From NCBI RefSeq assembly GCF_030548465.1, contig NZ_JAUOSF010000001.1, positions 496,001 through 560,000 on the forward strand: 64,000 nucleotides of DNA. Direction: 5' to 3'. Positions 26,962-37,169 of this stretch are shown piece after piece. This stretch comes from Tamlana sp. 2_MG-2023 (GTDB taxonomy: Bacteria > Bacteroidota > Bacteroidia > Flavobacteriales > Flavobacteriaceae). Within the stretch, counting starts at the first letter, position 1. Every line of letters begins with the position of its first letter. The notes beneath the pieces are model-generated. The model searched no databases. It saw only the letters and a list, made by a program, of their open reading frames with translations, and was not told where the DNA came from. The position numbers were made by a program, and so were the translations under genes.

Positions 26962-29517
26962 ATGAACGAAAAACTCACAAAAACACCAACTAAAACTTAC
27001 TCTCAAGACGAGGCCTTTCAAGCAGCTCTTAAGTACTTCAAAAATGATGATTTAGCTGCTAGAGTATGGCTAAATAAATATGCCCTTAAAGATTCAGACG
27101 GAAATATTTTCGAATTAACACCTAACGATATGCACAAACGTATCGCTAGAGAAATAGCAAGTGTAGAGTCTAAATACCCAAATCCGCTATCGGAAAGTGA
27201 GGTTTTTGATTTAATAAAGGATTTTAAATATATCGTACCACAAGGTAGTCCAATGGCGGGAATTGGTAATCCCTTTCAAATTGCGTCGTTGTCTAACTGT
27301 TTTGTAATTGGAAATGATGGTGAATCTGATTCTTATGGCGGCATCATGAAAATTGACCAAGAGCAAGTGCAGCTTATGAAGCGTCGTGGAGGTGTAGGTC
27401 ACGATTTATCACACATACGCCCGAAAGGGTCTGCTGTAAAAAATTCAGCATTAACATCAACTGGAATTGTACCTTTTATGGAGCGTTATTCAAATTCAAC
27501 CAGAGAGGTTGCTCAAGATGGAAGACGTGGGGCGTTAATGCTTTCAGTTTCTATTAATCATCCAGATTCAGAAGATTTTATCAATGCTAAATTAGAGCAA
27601 GGTAAAGTAACGGGAGCGAATGTTTCTGTAAGAATTGATGATGAGTTTATGAAGGCCGTAAAAGCTGGAAAAGAATACACGCAGAAATATCCAATTTTTA
27701 GTTCAAACCCTAAAGTTTCAAAGTCTATTGATGCGAATGCTTTATGGAAAAAAATAGTACACAATGCTTGGAAATCCGCTGAACCTGGAATCTTATTTTG
27801 GGATACTATTATTAATGAGTCGGTTCCAGATTGTTATGCAGATTTAGGTTATAAAACGGTTTCAACTAATCCTTGTGGTGAGATTCCATTATGTCCTTAT
27901 GATTCATGTCGTTTATTAGCAATCAACTTATTTTCTTATGTTGACAATCCATTTACGGATAAAGCTAAATTCAACTTCGAATTGTTCAAAAAACATGTTG
28001 CTGCTGCACAGCGTATCATGGATGATATTATTGATTTAGAACTTTTAAAAATCGATAATATTATTAGAAAGATTGATGAAGATCCAGAGCAAGATGAGGT
28101 AAAAAGAACGGAGAAAAACTTATGGTTAAATATTCAGCGCAAAGCGGAAGAAGGCCGTAGAACTGGAGTAGGTATTACTGCTGAAGGTGATATGCTAGCT
28201 GCTCTAGGTATTAAATACGGAAGTGAAGCAGGAAACGCATTTTCTTTAGAAGTACACAAAACCATTGCTATTGAAGCTTACCGTGCTTCTGTGTATTTAG
28301 CTAAAGAACGTGGTGCTTTTGGTATTTTTGATGCCGAACGTGAAAAGAATAATCCTTTTATTCAACGTTTAAAAGAAGCGGATGATAAGTTGTATTATGA
28401 AATGCTTGAATACGGCAGACGTAATATTGCGTTATTAACAATTGCGCCTACAGGAACAACCAGTTTAATGACACAAACCACTTCTGGAATCGAGCCTGTG
28501 TTTATGCCGGTCTATAAACGAAGAAGAAAAGTAAATCCAAATGACAAGGAAGTTCGTGTAGATTTTGTTGATGAGGTAGGTGATTCATGGGAAGAATATG
28601 TTGTTTTTCACCATCGTTTTAAACAATGGATGGAAGTAAACGGGATAGATACTTCTGTGAATTATTCTCAAGATGAAATTAACGAACTTATTAAAAAATC
28701 GCCTTATTATGGCGCGACTTCAAATGATGTCGATTGGTTAAGTAAAGTTAGCATGCAAGGGGCTATTCAAAAATGGGTAGATCACTCTATTAGTGTGACA
28801 ATTAATCTTCCTAATGATGTTTCAGAAGATTTAGTTGGAGATTTATACCTAAAAGCATGGGAAGTTGGCTGTAAAGGAGTCACCGTTTATAGAGATGGAT
28901 CGCGTTCTGGGGTTTTAATTTCAAACGACGAAAAGAAAACAGAAGAGACAGAGGGTAAGACATCGGCCTTTCCAACTAAGCGTCCGCAATCTCTAGAAGC
29001 CGATGTGGTTCGTTTTCAGAATAGTAAAGAAAAATGGATTGCCTTTATAGGTATCATAGACGGAAAGCCTTACGAGGTATTCACAGGTCTTGCTGATGAT
29101 GAGGATGGTATTTTAATTCCACGTTGGGTAAACAAAGGTGTTATTATTAAAAATCGTGGTGAAGACGGTGTAAGACGTTACGATTTTCAATATAAAAACA
29201 CCAGAGGTTATAAAACCACGATTGAAGGGTTGTCACATAAATTTAATCCAGAATTCTGGAATTATGCAAAACTAATTTCAAGTACATTACGTCACGGTAT
29301 GTCAATAGATAAGATTGTAGATTTAATTAATAGTCTGCAATTAGATAGTGAATCTATCAACACATGGAAAAACGGTGTGGTGCGTGCATTAAAACGTTAT
29401 GTGGAAGACGGAACGAAAGCAAAAGGTCAAGAATGTGATAACTGTAAGTCTGAAAACTTAATTTATCAAGAAGGCTGTTTAACTTGTAAGGATTGTGGTT
29501 CTTCTAAGTGTGGATAA
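26962..29517 (+). CDS. nrdJ: Adenosylcobalamin-dependent (class II) ribonucleotide reductase
   Basis: 851 residues. Reduces ribonucleotides to deoxyribonucleotides with a B12-generated thiyl radical, with or without oxygen. Visible features are SLSNCFVIGND (first redox Cys), the finger-loop block STNPCGEIPLCPYDSCRLLAINL (active-site Cys), and APTGTTSLMTQTTSGIEP. A C-terminal Cys-rich tail (CDNCKSENLIYQ-EGCLTCKDCGSSKCG) probably shuttles disulfide and binds zinc. An N-terminal ATP-cone is not evident. It is monocistronic, with its own promoter element and an 18-bp perfect terminator. It implies cobalamin uptake or synthesis in this organism. Confidence 0.95.
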   Translation: MNEKLTKTPTKTYSQDEAFQAALKYFKNDDLAARVWLNKYALKDSDGNIFELTPNDMHKRIAREIASVESKYPNPLSESEVFDLIKDFKYIVPQGSPMAGIGNPFQIASLSNCFVIGNDGESDSYGGIMKIDQEQVQLMKRRGGVGHDLSHIRPKGSAVKNSALTSTGIVPFMERYSNSTREVAQDGRRGALMLSVSINHPDSEDFINAKLEQGKVTGANVSVRIDDEFMKAVKAGKEYTQKYPIFSSNPKVSKSIDANALWKKIVHNAWKSAEPGILFWDTIINESVPDCYADLGYKTVSTNPCGEIPLCPYDSCRLLAINLFSYVDNPFTDKAKFNFELFKKHVAAAQRIMDDIIDLELLKIDNIIRKIDEDPEQDEVKRTEKNLWLNIQRKAEEGRRTGVGITAEGDMLAALGIKYGSEAGNAFSLEVHKTIAIEAYRASVYLAKERGAFGIFDAEREKNNPFIQRLKEADDKLYYEMLEYGRRNIALLTIAPTGTTSLMTQTTSGIEPVFMPVYKRRRKVNPNDKEVRVDFVDEVGDSWEEYVVFHHRFKQWMEVNGIDTSVNYSQDEINELIKKSPYYGATSNDVDWLSKVSMQGAIQKWVDHSISVTINLPNDVSEDLVGDLYLKAWEVGCKGVTVYRDGSRSGVLISNDEKKTEETEGKTSAFPTKRPQSLEADVVRFQNSKEKWIAFIGIIDGKPYEVFTGLADDEDGILIPRWVNKGVIIKNRGEDGVRRYDFQYKNTRGYKTTIEGLSHKFNPEFWNYAKLISSTLRHGMSIDKIVDLINSLQLDSESINTWKNGVVRALKRYVEDGTKAKGQECDNCKSENLIYQEGCLTCKDCGSSKCG

Positions 29518-29556
29518 AAATAATTCACGCTAAAAATTCTAATAGAATTAACAAGG

Positions 29557-29596
29557 AAACTCTCAATAAACTACAGTAGTTTATTGAGAGTTTTTA
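29557..29596 (+). terminator. Strong terminator after nrdJ
   Basis: Perfect 18-bp inverted repeat, 29557-29574 with 29576-29593, separated by one base, then T-rich sequence. Confidence 0.92.
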
Positions 29597-29631
29597 TTGC
29601 TATAAGTTTTAATAGTTCTTAGCATTCTTGT

Positions 29632-29639
29632 TAAATTTG
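29632..29639 (+). promoter_or_regulatory. -7 promoter element for the TonB receptor operon
   Basis: TAAATTTG, perfect TAnnTTTG, 47 nt before the ATG at 29687. Confidence 0.6.
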
Positions 29640-29686
29640 CATTTAACAACAGTACGCTTTTATTGAATAGTCTACATAAAAAAAAT

Positions 29687-31954
29687 ATGATAAAAGTTAA
29701 GTGCTTGTGTTTTTGCTTTATTTTGTTTCTAAGCAATTATATAGCTGCTCAAGAGAATATTTCATCAAAGGTAATAGATATTAAAACCGGATTGCCTGTA
29801 ATAGATGTTTCTATACATGTATTAAATAGTGCTGAAGGAGCATATACTGATGAAAATGGTGTTTTCATTTTAAATAATTTAAATTCAAAAGGCTCTGTTA
29901 AACTTTCTAAGATAGGATTTGAGACTTTGATTATTAATATAGATAGTATTGAAGATATTATCTATCTAGAGCCAAAAATTAACGAGCTAAAAACAGTAGT
30001 TCTAAGAAGTTTTTCAAGCAGCCAGTTGAAAAAAGTAGTGCCAGATCAAATATATTTCTCTAAAAAGGATATTGAAAAAATGCCTTTTATTTTAGGAGAA
30101 AAGGACGTTATTAAGCTAATTCAATTTACCCCAGGAGTACAGCAAGCTAGTGAAGGGCAGTCAGGCTTTTTAGTTAGAGGTGGTAATGCTAGTATGAACT
30201 TAACACTTATTGATGATATGTACTTGCATAGTACGGCACACCTTGGCGGTCTTTTTTCAGTGATCAATTCAGATGTTGTTCAGTCTTTAGAGTTCTCTAA
30301 AGCAGGTTTCGATGCCGCCTATGGAGGTAGGCTATCTTCTATTATTGATATAAAAACATTAAAAAAAACAGATTCAACAAATTTTCAAGGTAGTATAGGT
30401 CTTATTTCGTCTAAACTTACTGGGAACATAAAATTGAATGAGACTAATAGTTTATTATTGTCTGGTAGACGTTCTTATTTAGAAGCTTTGACGCCTTTTT
30501 TTTCAGAAGAAAGTTCAATTTTAAAAAAAGGAAAAAAATATTATTTATACGATCTTCTAGTTAAACATACAGGGCTTCTCTCAGAAAAAAGTAGTTTAGA
30601 GACTGTATTGTATAATACTAGTGATAATTTTACGGATGTTACCCAAGGGCGGGATAGGAAAATTAATTGGGGAAATTTTTTGTTGGGTACAACTTTTAGT
30701 TATCAATTTTCTGATATATTAAATTCTCAAACAACATTTTCTAATAGTTATTATAAATTCTCTGTAGGAGATAAGGAGTTCCCTTATGATTACGATGTGA
30801 AAAGTACCTTCAATATTTTAGGATTAAAACATCATTTTTTATGGAACAAGAATCAAAGTATTTATAAGGCTGGGCTGAATTATAATAGAAATACAATTCT
30901 ACCTAAAAAAGTTAATGCATTTGTAGATGATTCGCCATTAGAAATTGAAAATGAAGAAACCTATATTTATGATGATATTAGTTTATTCGGAGATATAGAA
31001 TATCCTATTTCAGATAAATTAAAAACTAAACTGGGTTTAAGATTAACGTCTTATATTACAAAATCTAACGCATTAATTGATAATGAAATTTTCTTAGGTG
31101 TAGAACCTCGAGTGAGTTTAAGGTATAAATTAAGGAGTAGTCAAGCTTTAAAGTTTAATTATCAAAGAATAACTCAATTTGTTCATCAAGCTTCTGTAAG
31201 TTCTTTTAGTTTTCCAGCAGATTTTTATTTGGTAAGTACTAAAGATGTTAAACCACAAGTATCAAATCAATTAAGCTTAGGTTATGTTTATGAAGTAAAT
31301 GGCATGCAGTTTAATAGTGCTGTTTATTTTAAGGATATTAATAATTATACCGAGTTTGAGAATGGATCGGTAAATAATTTATTTTCAAATAATATATACT
31401 CAGATGTTTTAATTGGAAATTTAAAATCCTGGGGAATAGAATTTAGTATGAGTAATAAGATCAATAAAATAACACTGCAAAACGCTTTAACATTATCTAA
31501 AACCATTGCTAAATTTGATGAGATAAATGATGGGGCTTATTTTCCTGCTATTTTTGATAGGCCGATAAACTTTAGTTCTTTACTAAATTATCAATTAAAC
31601 GACCGCATAGAGTTAGGTATGTTATTTATATATACTAGTGGCCAAAATTACACAAAACCTTTAGATGTTAGAATTATAAACGAAGAGGTGATACTTAATT
31701 ATGGTGCTAAAAACGGATATCGATATCCAAGTTATAACAGGCTAGACTTGTCGTGTACTTATTCATTCAAACAAAAAGGGAAATGGAAGTCTAAATTAAA
31801 TCTTACATTGTATAATGTGTATAATCGAAAAAATCCATTTCAAATAACTTACGATATTGATAGTAATTCAGGGAGTTCTTTTTTACAAATAGAAGAAGAT
31901 ACAGAAAGTCTTTTTCCTTTTTTACCAACAATAAATTGGCTTTTCTCTTTTTAA
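29687..31954 (+). CDS. TonB-dependent outer-membrane receptor with N-terminal carboxypeptidase-regulatory-like domain
   Basis: 755 residues. A signal peptide (about 1-21, ending AAQ) is followed by a carboxypeptidase-regulatory-like beta domain (about 23-92, GAYTDENGVFILNNL and KIGFETL). The plug domain (about 105-215) has LIQFTPGVQQASEGQSGFLVRGGN and DDMYLHSTAHLGGLFSVI, and a 22-strand barrel follows, ending FPFLPTINWLFSF. It imports an unknown ligand across the outer membrane using TonB energy. The ATG at 29687 is preferred to a TTG at 29663 because the ATG begins a standard signal peptide. The DUF4249 lipoprotein gene follows within 9 nt, a recurrent pairing in this phylum. Confidence 0.9.
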   Translation: MIKVKCLCFCFILFLSNYIAAQENISSKVIDIKTGLPVIDVSIHVLNSAEGAYTDENGVFILNNLNSKGSVKLSKIGFETLIINIDSIEDIIYLEPKINELKTVVLRSFSSSQLKKVVPDQIYFSKKDIEKMPFILGEKDVIKLIQFTPGVQQASEGQSGFLVRGGNASMNLTLIDDMYLHSTAHLGGLFSVINSDVVQSLEFSKAGFDAAYGGRLSSIIDIKTLKKTDSTNFQGSIGLISSKLTGNIKLNETNSLLLSGRRSYLEALTPFFSEESSILKKGKKYYLYDLLVKHTGLLSEKSSLETVLYNTSDNFTDVTQGRDRKINWGNFLLGTTFSYQFSDILNSQTTFSNSYYKFSVGDKEFPYDYDVKSTFNILGLKHHFLWNKNQSIYKAGLNYNRNTILPKKVNAFVDDSPLEIENEETYIYDDISLFGDIEYPISDKLKTKLGLRLTSYITKSNALIDNEIFLGVEPRVSLRYKLRSSQALKFNYQRITQFVHQASVSSFSFPADFYLVSTKDVKPQVSNQLSLGYVYEVNGMQFNSAVYFKDINNYTEFENGSVNNLFSNNIYSDVLIGNLKSWGIEFSMSNKINKITLQNALTLSKTIAKFDEINDGAYFPAIFDRPINFSSLLNYQLNDRIELGMLFIYTSGQNYTKPLDVRIINEEVILNYGAKNGYRYPSYNRLDLSCTYSFKQKGKWKSKLNLTLYNVYNRKNPFQITYDIDSNSGSSFLQIEEDTESLFPFLPTINWLFSF

Positions 31955-31963
31955 ATTTTGTGT

Positions 31964-32809
31964 ATGAAAAAATATTTTTTTTTACCTGTTTTGTTTTTTA
32001 GTCTAGCATGTACCTCTAATTTAGAAGAAGATTCTTATCAAGATAAATTAACTGTAGAGAGTGTTATTGAAGAAGGTGAGTTTGCTAGAGTATATTTACT
32101 TAATAGTATACCCTTTAAGGGGGTAATTGATTCCTTAGAAGTAATTAAGTCTATTGAAACTAAAGCAAAAGTTGTATTGTCTAACGGTGAGGTTTCAGAG
32201 ATTTTAACGTTGAAAAAAGATGAGTCATATTTTCCTTTTTTTTATTACCGAAGTAATGTAATAAAAGGTGATTTAAATAAATCTTATAATCTGTCTATAA
32301 ATGTTAGAAATAAGGAATTTACTTCTAAAACAGATGTTCCACAAGCACCTCATGTTGTAGATGTAGAATTTATTGAAGCTCAGTATGAAGGTGAAGTTTT
32401 TCCAGATTTTAGAGATGTAAAGTTAACTATGCAAAATAGCAATATTGAAAATTTATATTTCAAATTCTTCATAAAGAATGAGGCTAAAAAATCCTTTAGT
32501 AACGCCAATCCGTTTATAATAAATACAGAAATTATCGATTCAAATACTTTCTCAGTAATTATTCGTCATTTTAAAGATACAGAAGGCGATGGAAAAGAAG
32601 AGTTTTTAGAAGTAGGCACTAAGGTTGATTTAAAAATAGTAGCTATTACGAAAGAACAATATGAGTTTTGGAAATCTGTAAAAGGAGATCAAACTACTAT
32701 TTTGGGGAGCTCTTCCTTTTCTTCAAATGCAAAAAGTAATATTAGTAATAATGCTTTTGGTTACTGGTCTGGCGAAAATGCTGTTACTTTTAATTTGGAG
32801 GTTATGTAA
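31964..32809 (+). CDS. DUF4249 family lipoprotein
   Basis: 281 residues with lipoprotein signal MKKYFFLPVLFFSLAC (lipidated Cys16) followed by an acidic tail EEDS. The body is beta-rich (KLTVESVIEEGEFARVYLLNS, then SLNISVRN-like strands and TEIIDSNTFSVIIRHF), as in DUF4249 proteins, which are usually encoded next to a TonB receptor and may form its surface lid. The ATG at 31964 is preferred to an upstream TTG at 31958. A bidirectional terminator follows immediately. Confidence 0.85.
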   Translation: MKKYFFLPVLFFSLACTSNLEEDSYQDKLTVESVIEEGEFARVYLLNSIPFKGVIDSLEVIKSIETKAKVVLSNGEVSEILTLKKDESYFPFFYYRSNVIKGDLNKSYNLSINVRNKEFTSKTDVPQAPHVVDVEFIEAQYEGEVFPDFRDVKLTMQNSNIENLYFKFFIKNEAKKSFSNANPFIINTEIIDSNTFSVIIRHFKDTEGDGKEEFLEVGTKVDLKIVAITKEQYEFWKSVKGDQTTILGSSSFSSNAKSNISNNAFGYWSGENAVTFNLEVM

Positions 32810-32840
32810 AAAAAAAGACTGCCTTGAGAAGACAGTCTTA
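32806..32840. terminator. Bidirectional terminator between convergent lipoprotein genes
   Basis: Stem AAGACTG (32815-32821) with CAGTCTT (32833-32839). An A run precedes it and gives a T run on the minus strand, so it best serves the minus-strand gene that ends at 32873. Confidence 0.75.
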
Positions 32841-32872
32841 AATTTTAAAAAATTTTATTTTTTGAGTAGATA

Positions 32873-34087
32873 CTAGTCTACATTTTCAAAAAGTTTTTCA
32901 AAAGCTTCAAAAACACTTTCAAATTTATCTTCAAGACTTGTAAAAGAACCATCTACATATACGTCGAAATCAGTTGTAGTACCATCGTCAAATAGAAGTC
33001 TTGCAAAAACAACTTCCTCAGTTATTTCAACTTCCTCATAGTCTTGTGTATCGTTGTTATATACCCAATCCAAATATGTATCAAAATCTTTATAAAACTC
33101 CATGTCTGCTACTTTGCGGTTGTTCACGCTAATTTCTGCATCGATGTTGTTGTTTAATAATTCGATTTGTTCATCAACAGTTAAGTCATCATCAGAATTT
33201 AAACCATCGTCTTTAGCAGATACACTTAATTCAGCATTTAAAAATTTAAAAGAAAACTTAGCATTATCTACAACGTCTTCAGCATTTTCAGCATCTTCAA
33301 TATTATTAAAGTTTCCATTTACAGTGTAGTTGTATTCCATAATAACATCGCTACCTATTTTAAAGCTCAATGATTGGATAACCTTATTGTTACTCTCATT
33401 AGAAAATGAAGTTTCAAAAACGAATTCTCCTAAAGTAGTTGTGTTGTTAATTGAAGATGGTACCAATGAATTGTTTTGTAAACTCGCTTTATATTCTTGA
33501 GTGAACATTGTAGCGTCATCAATTTTTAAATTAGCTTTAGCTAAAGTAGGAAGCTCGTCGTTTTCATCTCCAGCCAACGTTGTTTTGAAATCTGTAACAC
33601 TAAAAACAGCTTGTTTTCCATTATAGTTAATGATATAAATAATGTCGTCACTTTCTCCTGTTTTTTCAAAATCTTCTATACTTGCATTCCATTCGTAAGT
33701 ACCTTTTTCATTTTCATAATCGTCGGCTATAGGAGTTTCGCTAACTAAAGAAATAGATTGTTTAGCGTTAAAACTTACAATGTCATCCCCATCCTTAATT
33801 GCTGAGTTTATAATTGAATTAATAGCTACTTTTTTGAAGCCACTTGATTTCGAGGTGTTCGATGAATTTAAGTATTCTGCTAATTCAACGATTTCATTTA
33901 AGGCATCATCATTTTTAAAGGCTTCAACCTTGTTTAACAATTCTATACTGTTTTCTTCTAGTTGTTCTTTTCCTTCTTCAACAGATAAAGGCGTTGTAGG
34001 TTCATTACTCGAATCATCATCACTACTACTACAAGACGTGTTGAATAGAATAGATGAAATTAAAGCTAGGGCATAAAATTTTTTCAT
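32873..34087 (-). CDS. Unknown acidic lipoprotein
   Basis: 404 residues. The signal MKKFYALALISSILFNTSC has a lipidated Cys followed by the S/D-rich tether SSSDDDSSNEP, a hallmark of exported Bacteroidota lipoproteins. The body is very acidic, with helical heptad-like stretches near the N terminus (LEENSIELLNKVEAFKNDDAL) and beta-rich sequence later. No known domain was recognised. An alternative ATG 18 nt upstream would add MTKIIN before the signal. It is alone on the minus strand between the TonB receptor pair and prfA. Its function is not known. Confidence 0.8.
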   Translation of the reverse strand: MKKFYALALISSILFNTSCSSSDDDSSNEPTTPLSVEEGKEQLEENSIELLNKVEAFKNDDALNEIVELAEYLNSSNTSKSSGFKKVAINSIINSAIKDGDDIVSFNAKQSISLVSETPIADDYENEKGTYEWNASIEDFEKTGESDDIIYIINYNGKQAVFSVTDFKTTLAGDENDELPTLAKANLKIDDATMFTQEYKASLQNNSLVPSSINNTTTLGEFVFETSFSNESNNKVIQSLSFKIGSDVIMEYNYTVNGNFNNIEDAENAEDVVDNAKFSFKFLNAELSVSAKDDGLNSDDDLTVDEQIELLNNNIDAEISVNNRKVADMEFYKDFDTYLDWVYNNDTQDYEEVEITEEVVFARLLFDDGTTTDFDVYVDGSFTSLEDKFESVFEAFEKLFENVD

Positions 34088-34362
34088 ATTTATAATTTTT
34101 GTCATTTAAATTAATGGCGAAAATAAATTTTTTTCTACAATCAGGAAGGGTAAGCCTTGTTTATAAAGTGTTATAAAAGCTACTTTTTTCTTAAGTTAAG
34201 TGAAACTGAATTAAATTTGATAAATTATTAGCAATCAGTAAAAAAACTTGTCATATTTTCAGAAATTAAGTTTAGTATATTGAGTTGTGTATTAAAAATA
34301 ATTTTTAATACATAAAACAATAGATATCACAACTAGCCATACTTAGAATTCATAAATTATCG

Positions 34363-34370
34363 TATTTTTG
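34363..34370 (+). promoter_or_regulatory. -7 promoter element for prfA
   Basis: TATTTTTG, perfect TAnnTTTG, 21 nt before the prfA ATG. The rest of the 304-bp gap from 34088 to 34391 shows no gene. Confidence 0.6.
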
Positions 34371-34391
34371 ACTTCCAATTAAAAAAGGCAG

Positions 34392-35468
34392 ATGTTAGAG
34401 AAATTACAAATTGTAAAACAACGTTTTGATGAGGTGAGTGATTTAATCATTCAACCAGATATTATCTCCGATCAAAAGCGTTATGTAGAGCTGAATAGAG
34501 AATATAAAGATTTACGTATCCTTATGGATAAGCGTGAAGAATACTTAGAGTGCACTAATAATTTAGCTGAAGCTGAAGAAATTATTGCTGATGGAAGTGA
34601 TGCTGAAATGGTTGAAATGGCCAAAATGCAATATGAAGAAGCTAAAGAAGGGCTTGCACGATTAGAAGAAGAGATAAAAGTATTGTTGATTCCTAAAGAT
34701 CCTGAAGATTCTAAAAATGCTGTAGTTGAATTACGCGCTGGAACCGGTGGTGATGAAGCGAGTATTTTTGCTGGTGATTTATTTAGAATGTATACCAAGT
34801 ACTGTGAAGGTAGAGGTTGGAAAGTGGATACAGTAGATTTTAGTGAAGGTACCAATGGTGGCTTTAAGGAAATTCAATTTGAAGTTACTGGTGATGATGT
34901 TTACGGAACGTTAAAGTTTGAAGCAGGTGTACACCGTGTACAACGTGTGCCACAAACAGAAACTCAAGGACGTGTACATACCAGTGCAGCTACAGTGATG
35001 GTATTTCCAGAGGCTGAAGAATTTGATGTAGAAATTAACCCTAAAGATGTGCGTATTGATTTTTTCTGTTCATCAGGGCCAGGAGGTCAGTCTGTAAATA
35101 CAACGTACTCCGCAGTGCGTTTAACACATATCCCAACAGGATTGGTAGCACAATGTCAAGATCAGAAATCTCAGCATAAGAATAAGGAGAAAGCCTTTAA
35201 GGTATTACGTTCGCGTTTATACGACTTAGAGTTGGCCAAAAAGATGGAGGAAGATGCTGCATTACGTGGTACCATGGTAACTAGTGGAGATCGAAGTGCG
35301 AAGATTAGAACATATAACTATTCGCAAGGGCGTGTAACCGATCATAGAATTGGATTAACACTTTACGATTTATCAAATATTGTGAATGGTGATATCCAAA
35401 AAATTATTGATGAATTGCAATTGGCTGAAAACACTGAAAAGTTAAAAGCTAATAGTGATCAAATATAA
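34392..35468 (+). CDS. prfA: Peptide chain release factor 1
   Basis: 358 residues, standard RF1 length. Reads UAA and UAG stop codons and triggers peptide release. The catalytic GGQ loop is in [17 protein letters not shown]. The recognition-loop region reads [14 protein letters not shown], i.e. a PxT-type motif as in RF1 rather than the SPF of RF2. The protein starts with the usual helical domain ([19 protein letters not shown]). A promoter element lies just upstream. pyrF follows after 61 nt that contain a G/A-rich hairpin. Confidence 0.96.
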   Translation: MLEKLQIVKQRFDEVSDLIIQPDIISDQKRYVELNREYKDLRILMDKREEYLECTNNLAEAEEIIADGSDAEMVEMAKMQYEEAKEGLARLEEEIKVLLIPKDPEDSKNAVVELRAGTGGDEASIFAGDLFRMYTKYCEGRGWKVDTVDFSEGTNGGFKEIQFEVTGDDVYGTLKFEAGVHRVQRVPQTETQGRVHTSAATVMVFPEAEEFDVEINPKDVRIDFFCSSGPGGQSVNTTYSAVRLTHIPTGLVAQCQDQKSQHKNKEKAFKVLRSRLYDLELAKKMEEDAALRGTMVTSGDRSAKIRTYNYSQGRVTDHRIGLTLYDLSNIVNGDIQKIIDELQLAENTEKLKANSDQI

Positions 35469-35496
35469 CCATACAATTAAAGTAAGCGCATAACAG

Positions 35497-35525
35497 TTTC
35501 CTCCTTTGGAGGATTAAGGAGGATT
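35497..35525 (+). repeat. Small hairpin with two AGGAGG-like blocks before pyrF, diverged copy of the icmF repeats
   Basis: CCTCC-TTT-GGAGG is a perfect 5-bp hairpin, followed by a second GGAGG at 35519-35523, 7 nt before the pyrF ATG. It lines up with the repeat at 40421-40451 in icmF (TTTCCTCC, then GGAGG, then GGAGG). The second block resembles a Shine-Dalgarno site, which is unusual among the genes here. Confidence 0.5.
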
Positions 35526-35529
35526 ATCA

Positions 35530-36354
35530 ATGACAACAAATCAGTTAGTAGAAGAAATCAAGAAAAAAAAATCCTTTCTATGTATCGGATTGGATGTTGA
35601 TTTAAATAAAATACCAGAACATCTTTTAAAGGAAGAAGATCCTATTTTTGCATTTAATAAAGCAATTATAGATGCCACACACCACTTATGCGTTGCCTAT
35701 AAGCCAAACACCGCTTTTTACGAAGCTTATGGTTTAAAGGGGTGGAAAGCCTTAGAAAAGACGATCAATTATTTAAATGAAAACCATCCTGAAATTTTCA
35801 CAATTGCTGATGCCAAACGCGGTGATATAGGAAATACTAGTACGATGTATGCGAAAGCGTTCTTTGAAGATTTAGCATTCGATTCCGTAACAGTAGCGCC
35901 TTATATGGGAAAAGATTCAGTAGAACCTTTTTTAGCTTTTGAAAACAAGCACACTATTCTTCTAGCGTTAACTTCTAATCAAGGGGCTTTCGATTTTCAA
36001 ACAAAAACCATTGAAGACAAAGAAGTGTACAAACATGTTTTAGAGACTTCTAAAACATGGACCAATTCTGAAAACTTAATGTATGTTGTTGGAGCTACTA
36101 AAGCTGAATATTTAGCTGATATTAGAAATATCATTCCAAATAGTTTTTTATTGGTACCTGGTGTTGGCGCTCAAGGCGGAAACTTACAAGATGTATGTAA
36201 ATATGGAATGAATGATTCTGTTGGCTTGCTAATCAATTCTTCACGTGGTATTATTTACGCGTCTAAAGATGCTGATTTTGCTCAAGCTGCCGCTCACAAG
36301 TCTGAAGAACTTCAAAAAGAAATGGCTGTTATCCTAGACGCCGCATCATTATAA
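35530..36354 (+). CDS. pyrF: Orotidine 5'-phosphate decarboxylase, type 2
   Basis: 274 residues, the length of the type 2 (longer) enzyme. Decarboxylates OMP to UMP, the last step of UMP synthesis. The beta-barrel core shows [14 protein letters not shown] near the start, [12 protein letters not shown], and the catalytic loop [13 protein letters not shown] (Asp-x-Lys-x-x-Asp). The C-terminal phosphate-binding region has [12 protein letters not shown] and [11 protein letters not shown]. It lies after prfA and just before the BtuF-like gene (8 nt), probably one transcript. Confidence 0.95.
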   Translation: MTTNQLVEEIKKKKSFLCIGLDVDLNKIPEHLLKEEDPIFAFNKAIIDATHHLCVAYKPNTAFYEAYGLKGWKALEKTINYLNENHPEIFTIADAKRGDIGNTSTMYAKAFFEDLAFDSVTVAPYMGKDSVEPFLAFENKHTILLALTSNQGAFDFQTKTIEDKEVYKHVLETSKTWTNSENLMYVVGATKAEYLADIRNIIPNSFLLVPGVGAQGGNLQDVCKYGMNDSVGLLINSSRGIIYASKDADFAQAAAHKSEELQKEMAVILDAASL

Positions 36355-36362
36355 ATGAGGTG

Positions 36363-37169
36363 ATGCAAATAGCAGATCAACTTCAAAGAATCCTTCATAT
36401 TGAAAAGACACCCAAACGCATTGTGTCGCTGGTTCCAAGTCAGACAGAATTACTGTGTGATTTAGGGTTGAAAGATTATCTAGTTGGAGTGACTAAATTT
36501 TGTATTCATCCAAATACTATTCGAAAGGAAGTTGCTGTTGTTGGAGGTACCAAACAAGTGCATTTTGATAAAATAAAAGCGCTTCAGCCCGATATTATAC
36601 TTTGCAATAAGGAAGAAAACACAAAAGAAATTGTTGAAGCCTGTGCATTAATTTCTAAGGTACACGTATCTGATATTTTTACTTTAGAAGATAGTTTGGA
36701 GCTTATTCAGCAATACGGAGTCGTCTTTGAATGTTCAGAAAAAGCATCAAGGATCATTGAAAAGATTTCTAGTGAATTTGAAAGTTTTCAGAAGTTTATA
36801 AAGGAGGAGCCCACCATGTCTGTGGCTTATTTTATCTGGAAAAACCCGTGGATGGTCGCAGCAAATAATACGTTTATAAATTATTTGCTAGAAGTTAATA
36901 AATTTGAGAATGTGTTTAGACACAAAAGTAGATATCCAGAAATAGACTTTTCTAGCTCTGGAGAAATTGCAAATGCAGATTTAATTTTGTTATCTTCTGA
37001 ACCTTTTCCTTTTAAAGAAACTCATAAAAAGGAGGCACAAGAAATTTTCACCGAAGCTACAGTACTACTTGTAGATGGCGAAATGTTCTCTTGGTATGGT
37101 TCAAGACTCATGTTAGCGTTTCAGTATTTTAAAACGCTCCGTTTAAATCTTCAGAATACTCAACTTTAG
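36363..37169 (+). CDS. BtuF-like helical-backbone metal/cobalamin receptor, no signal peptide
   Basis: 268 residues of the class III periplasmic-binding fold: KRIVSLVPSQTELLCDLG, the long linking helix around residues 130-160, and ADLILLSSEPFPFKE in the second lobe. Relatives bind cobalamin or iron chelates for ABC import. No signal peptide or lipobox is visible at either start (GTG 36360 or ATG 36363), so a cytoplasmic or otherwise unusual role is possible. It follows pyrF by 8 nt. The presence of two B12 enzymes in the window makes a cobalamin link attractive but unproven. Its last 41 bases overlap a possible antisense small gene. Confidence 0.8.
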   Translation: MQIADQLQRILHIEKTPKRIVSLVPSQTELLCDLGLKDYLVGVTKFCIHPNTIRKEVAVVGGTKQVHFDKIKALQPDIILCNKEENTKEIVEACALISKVHVSDIFTLEDSLELIQQYGVVFECSEKASRIIEKISSEFESFQKFIKEEPTMSVAYFIWKNPWMVAANNTFINYLLEVNKFENVFRHKSRYPEIDFSSSGEIANADLILLSSEPFPFKETHKKEAQEIFTEATVLLVDGEMFSWYGSRLMLAFQYFKTLRLNLQNTQL

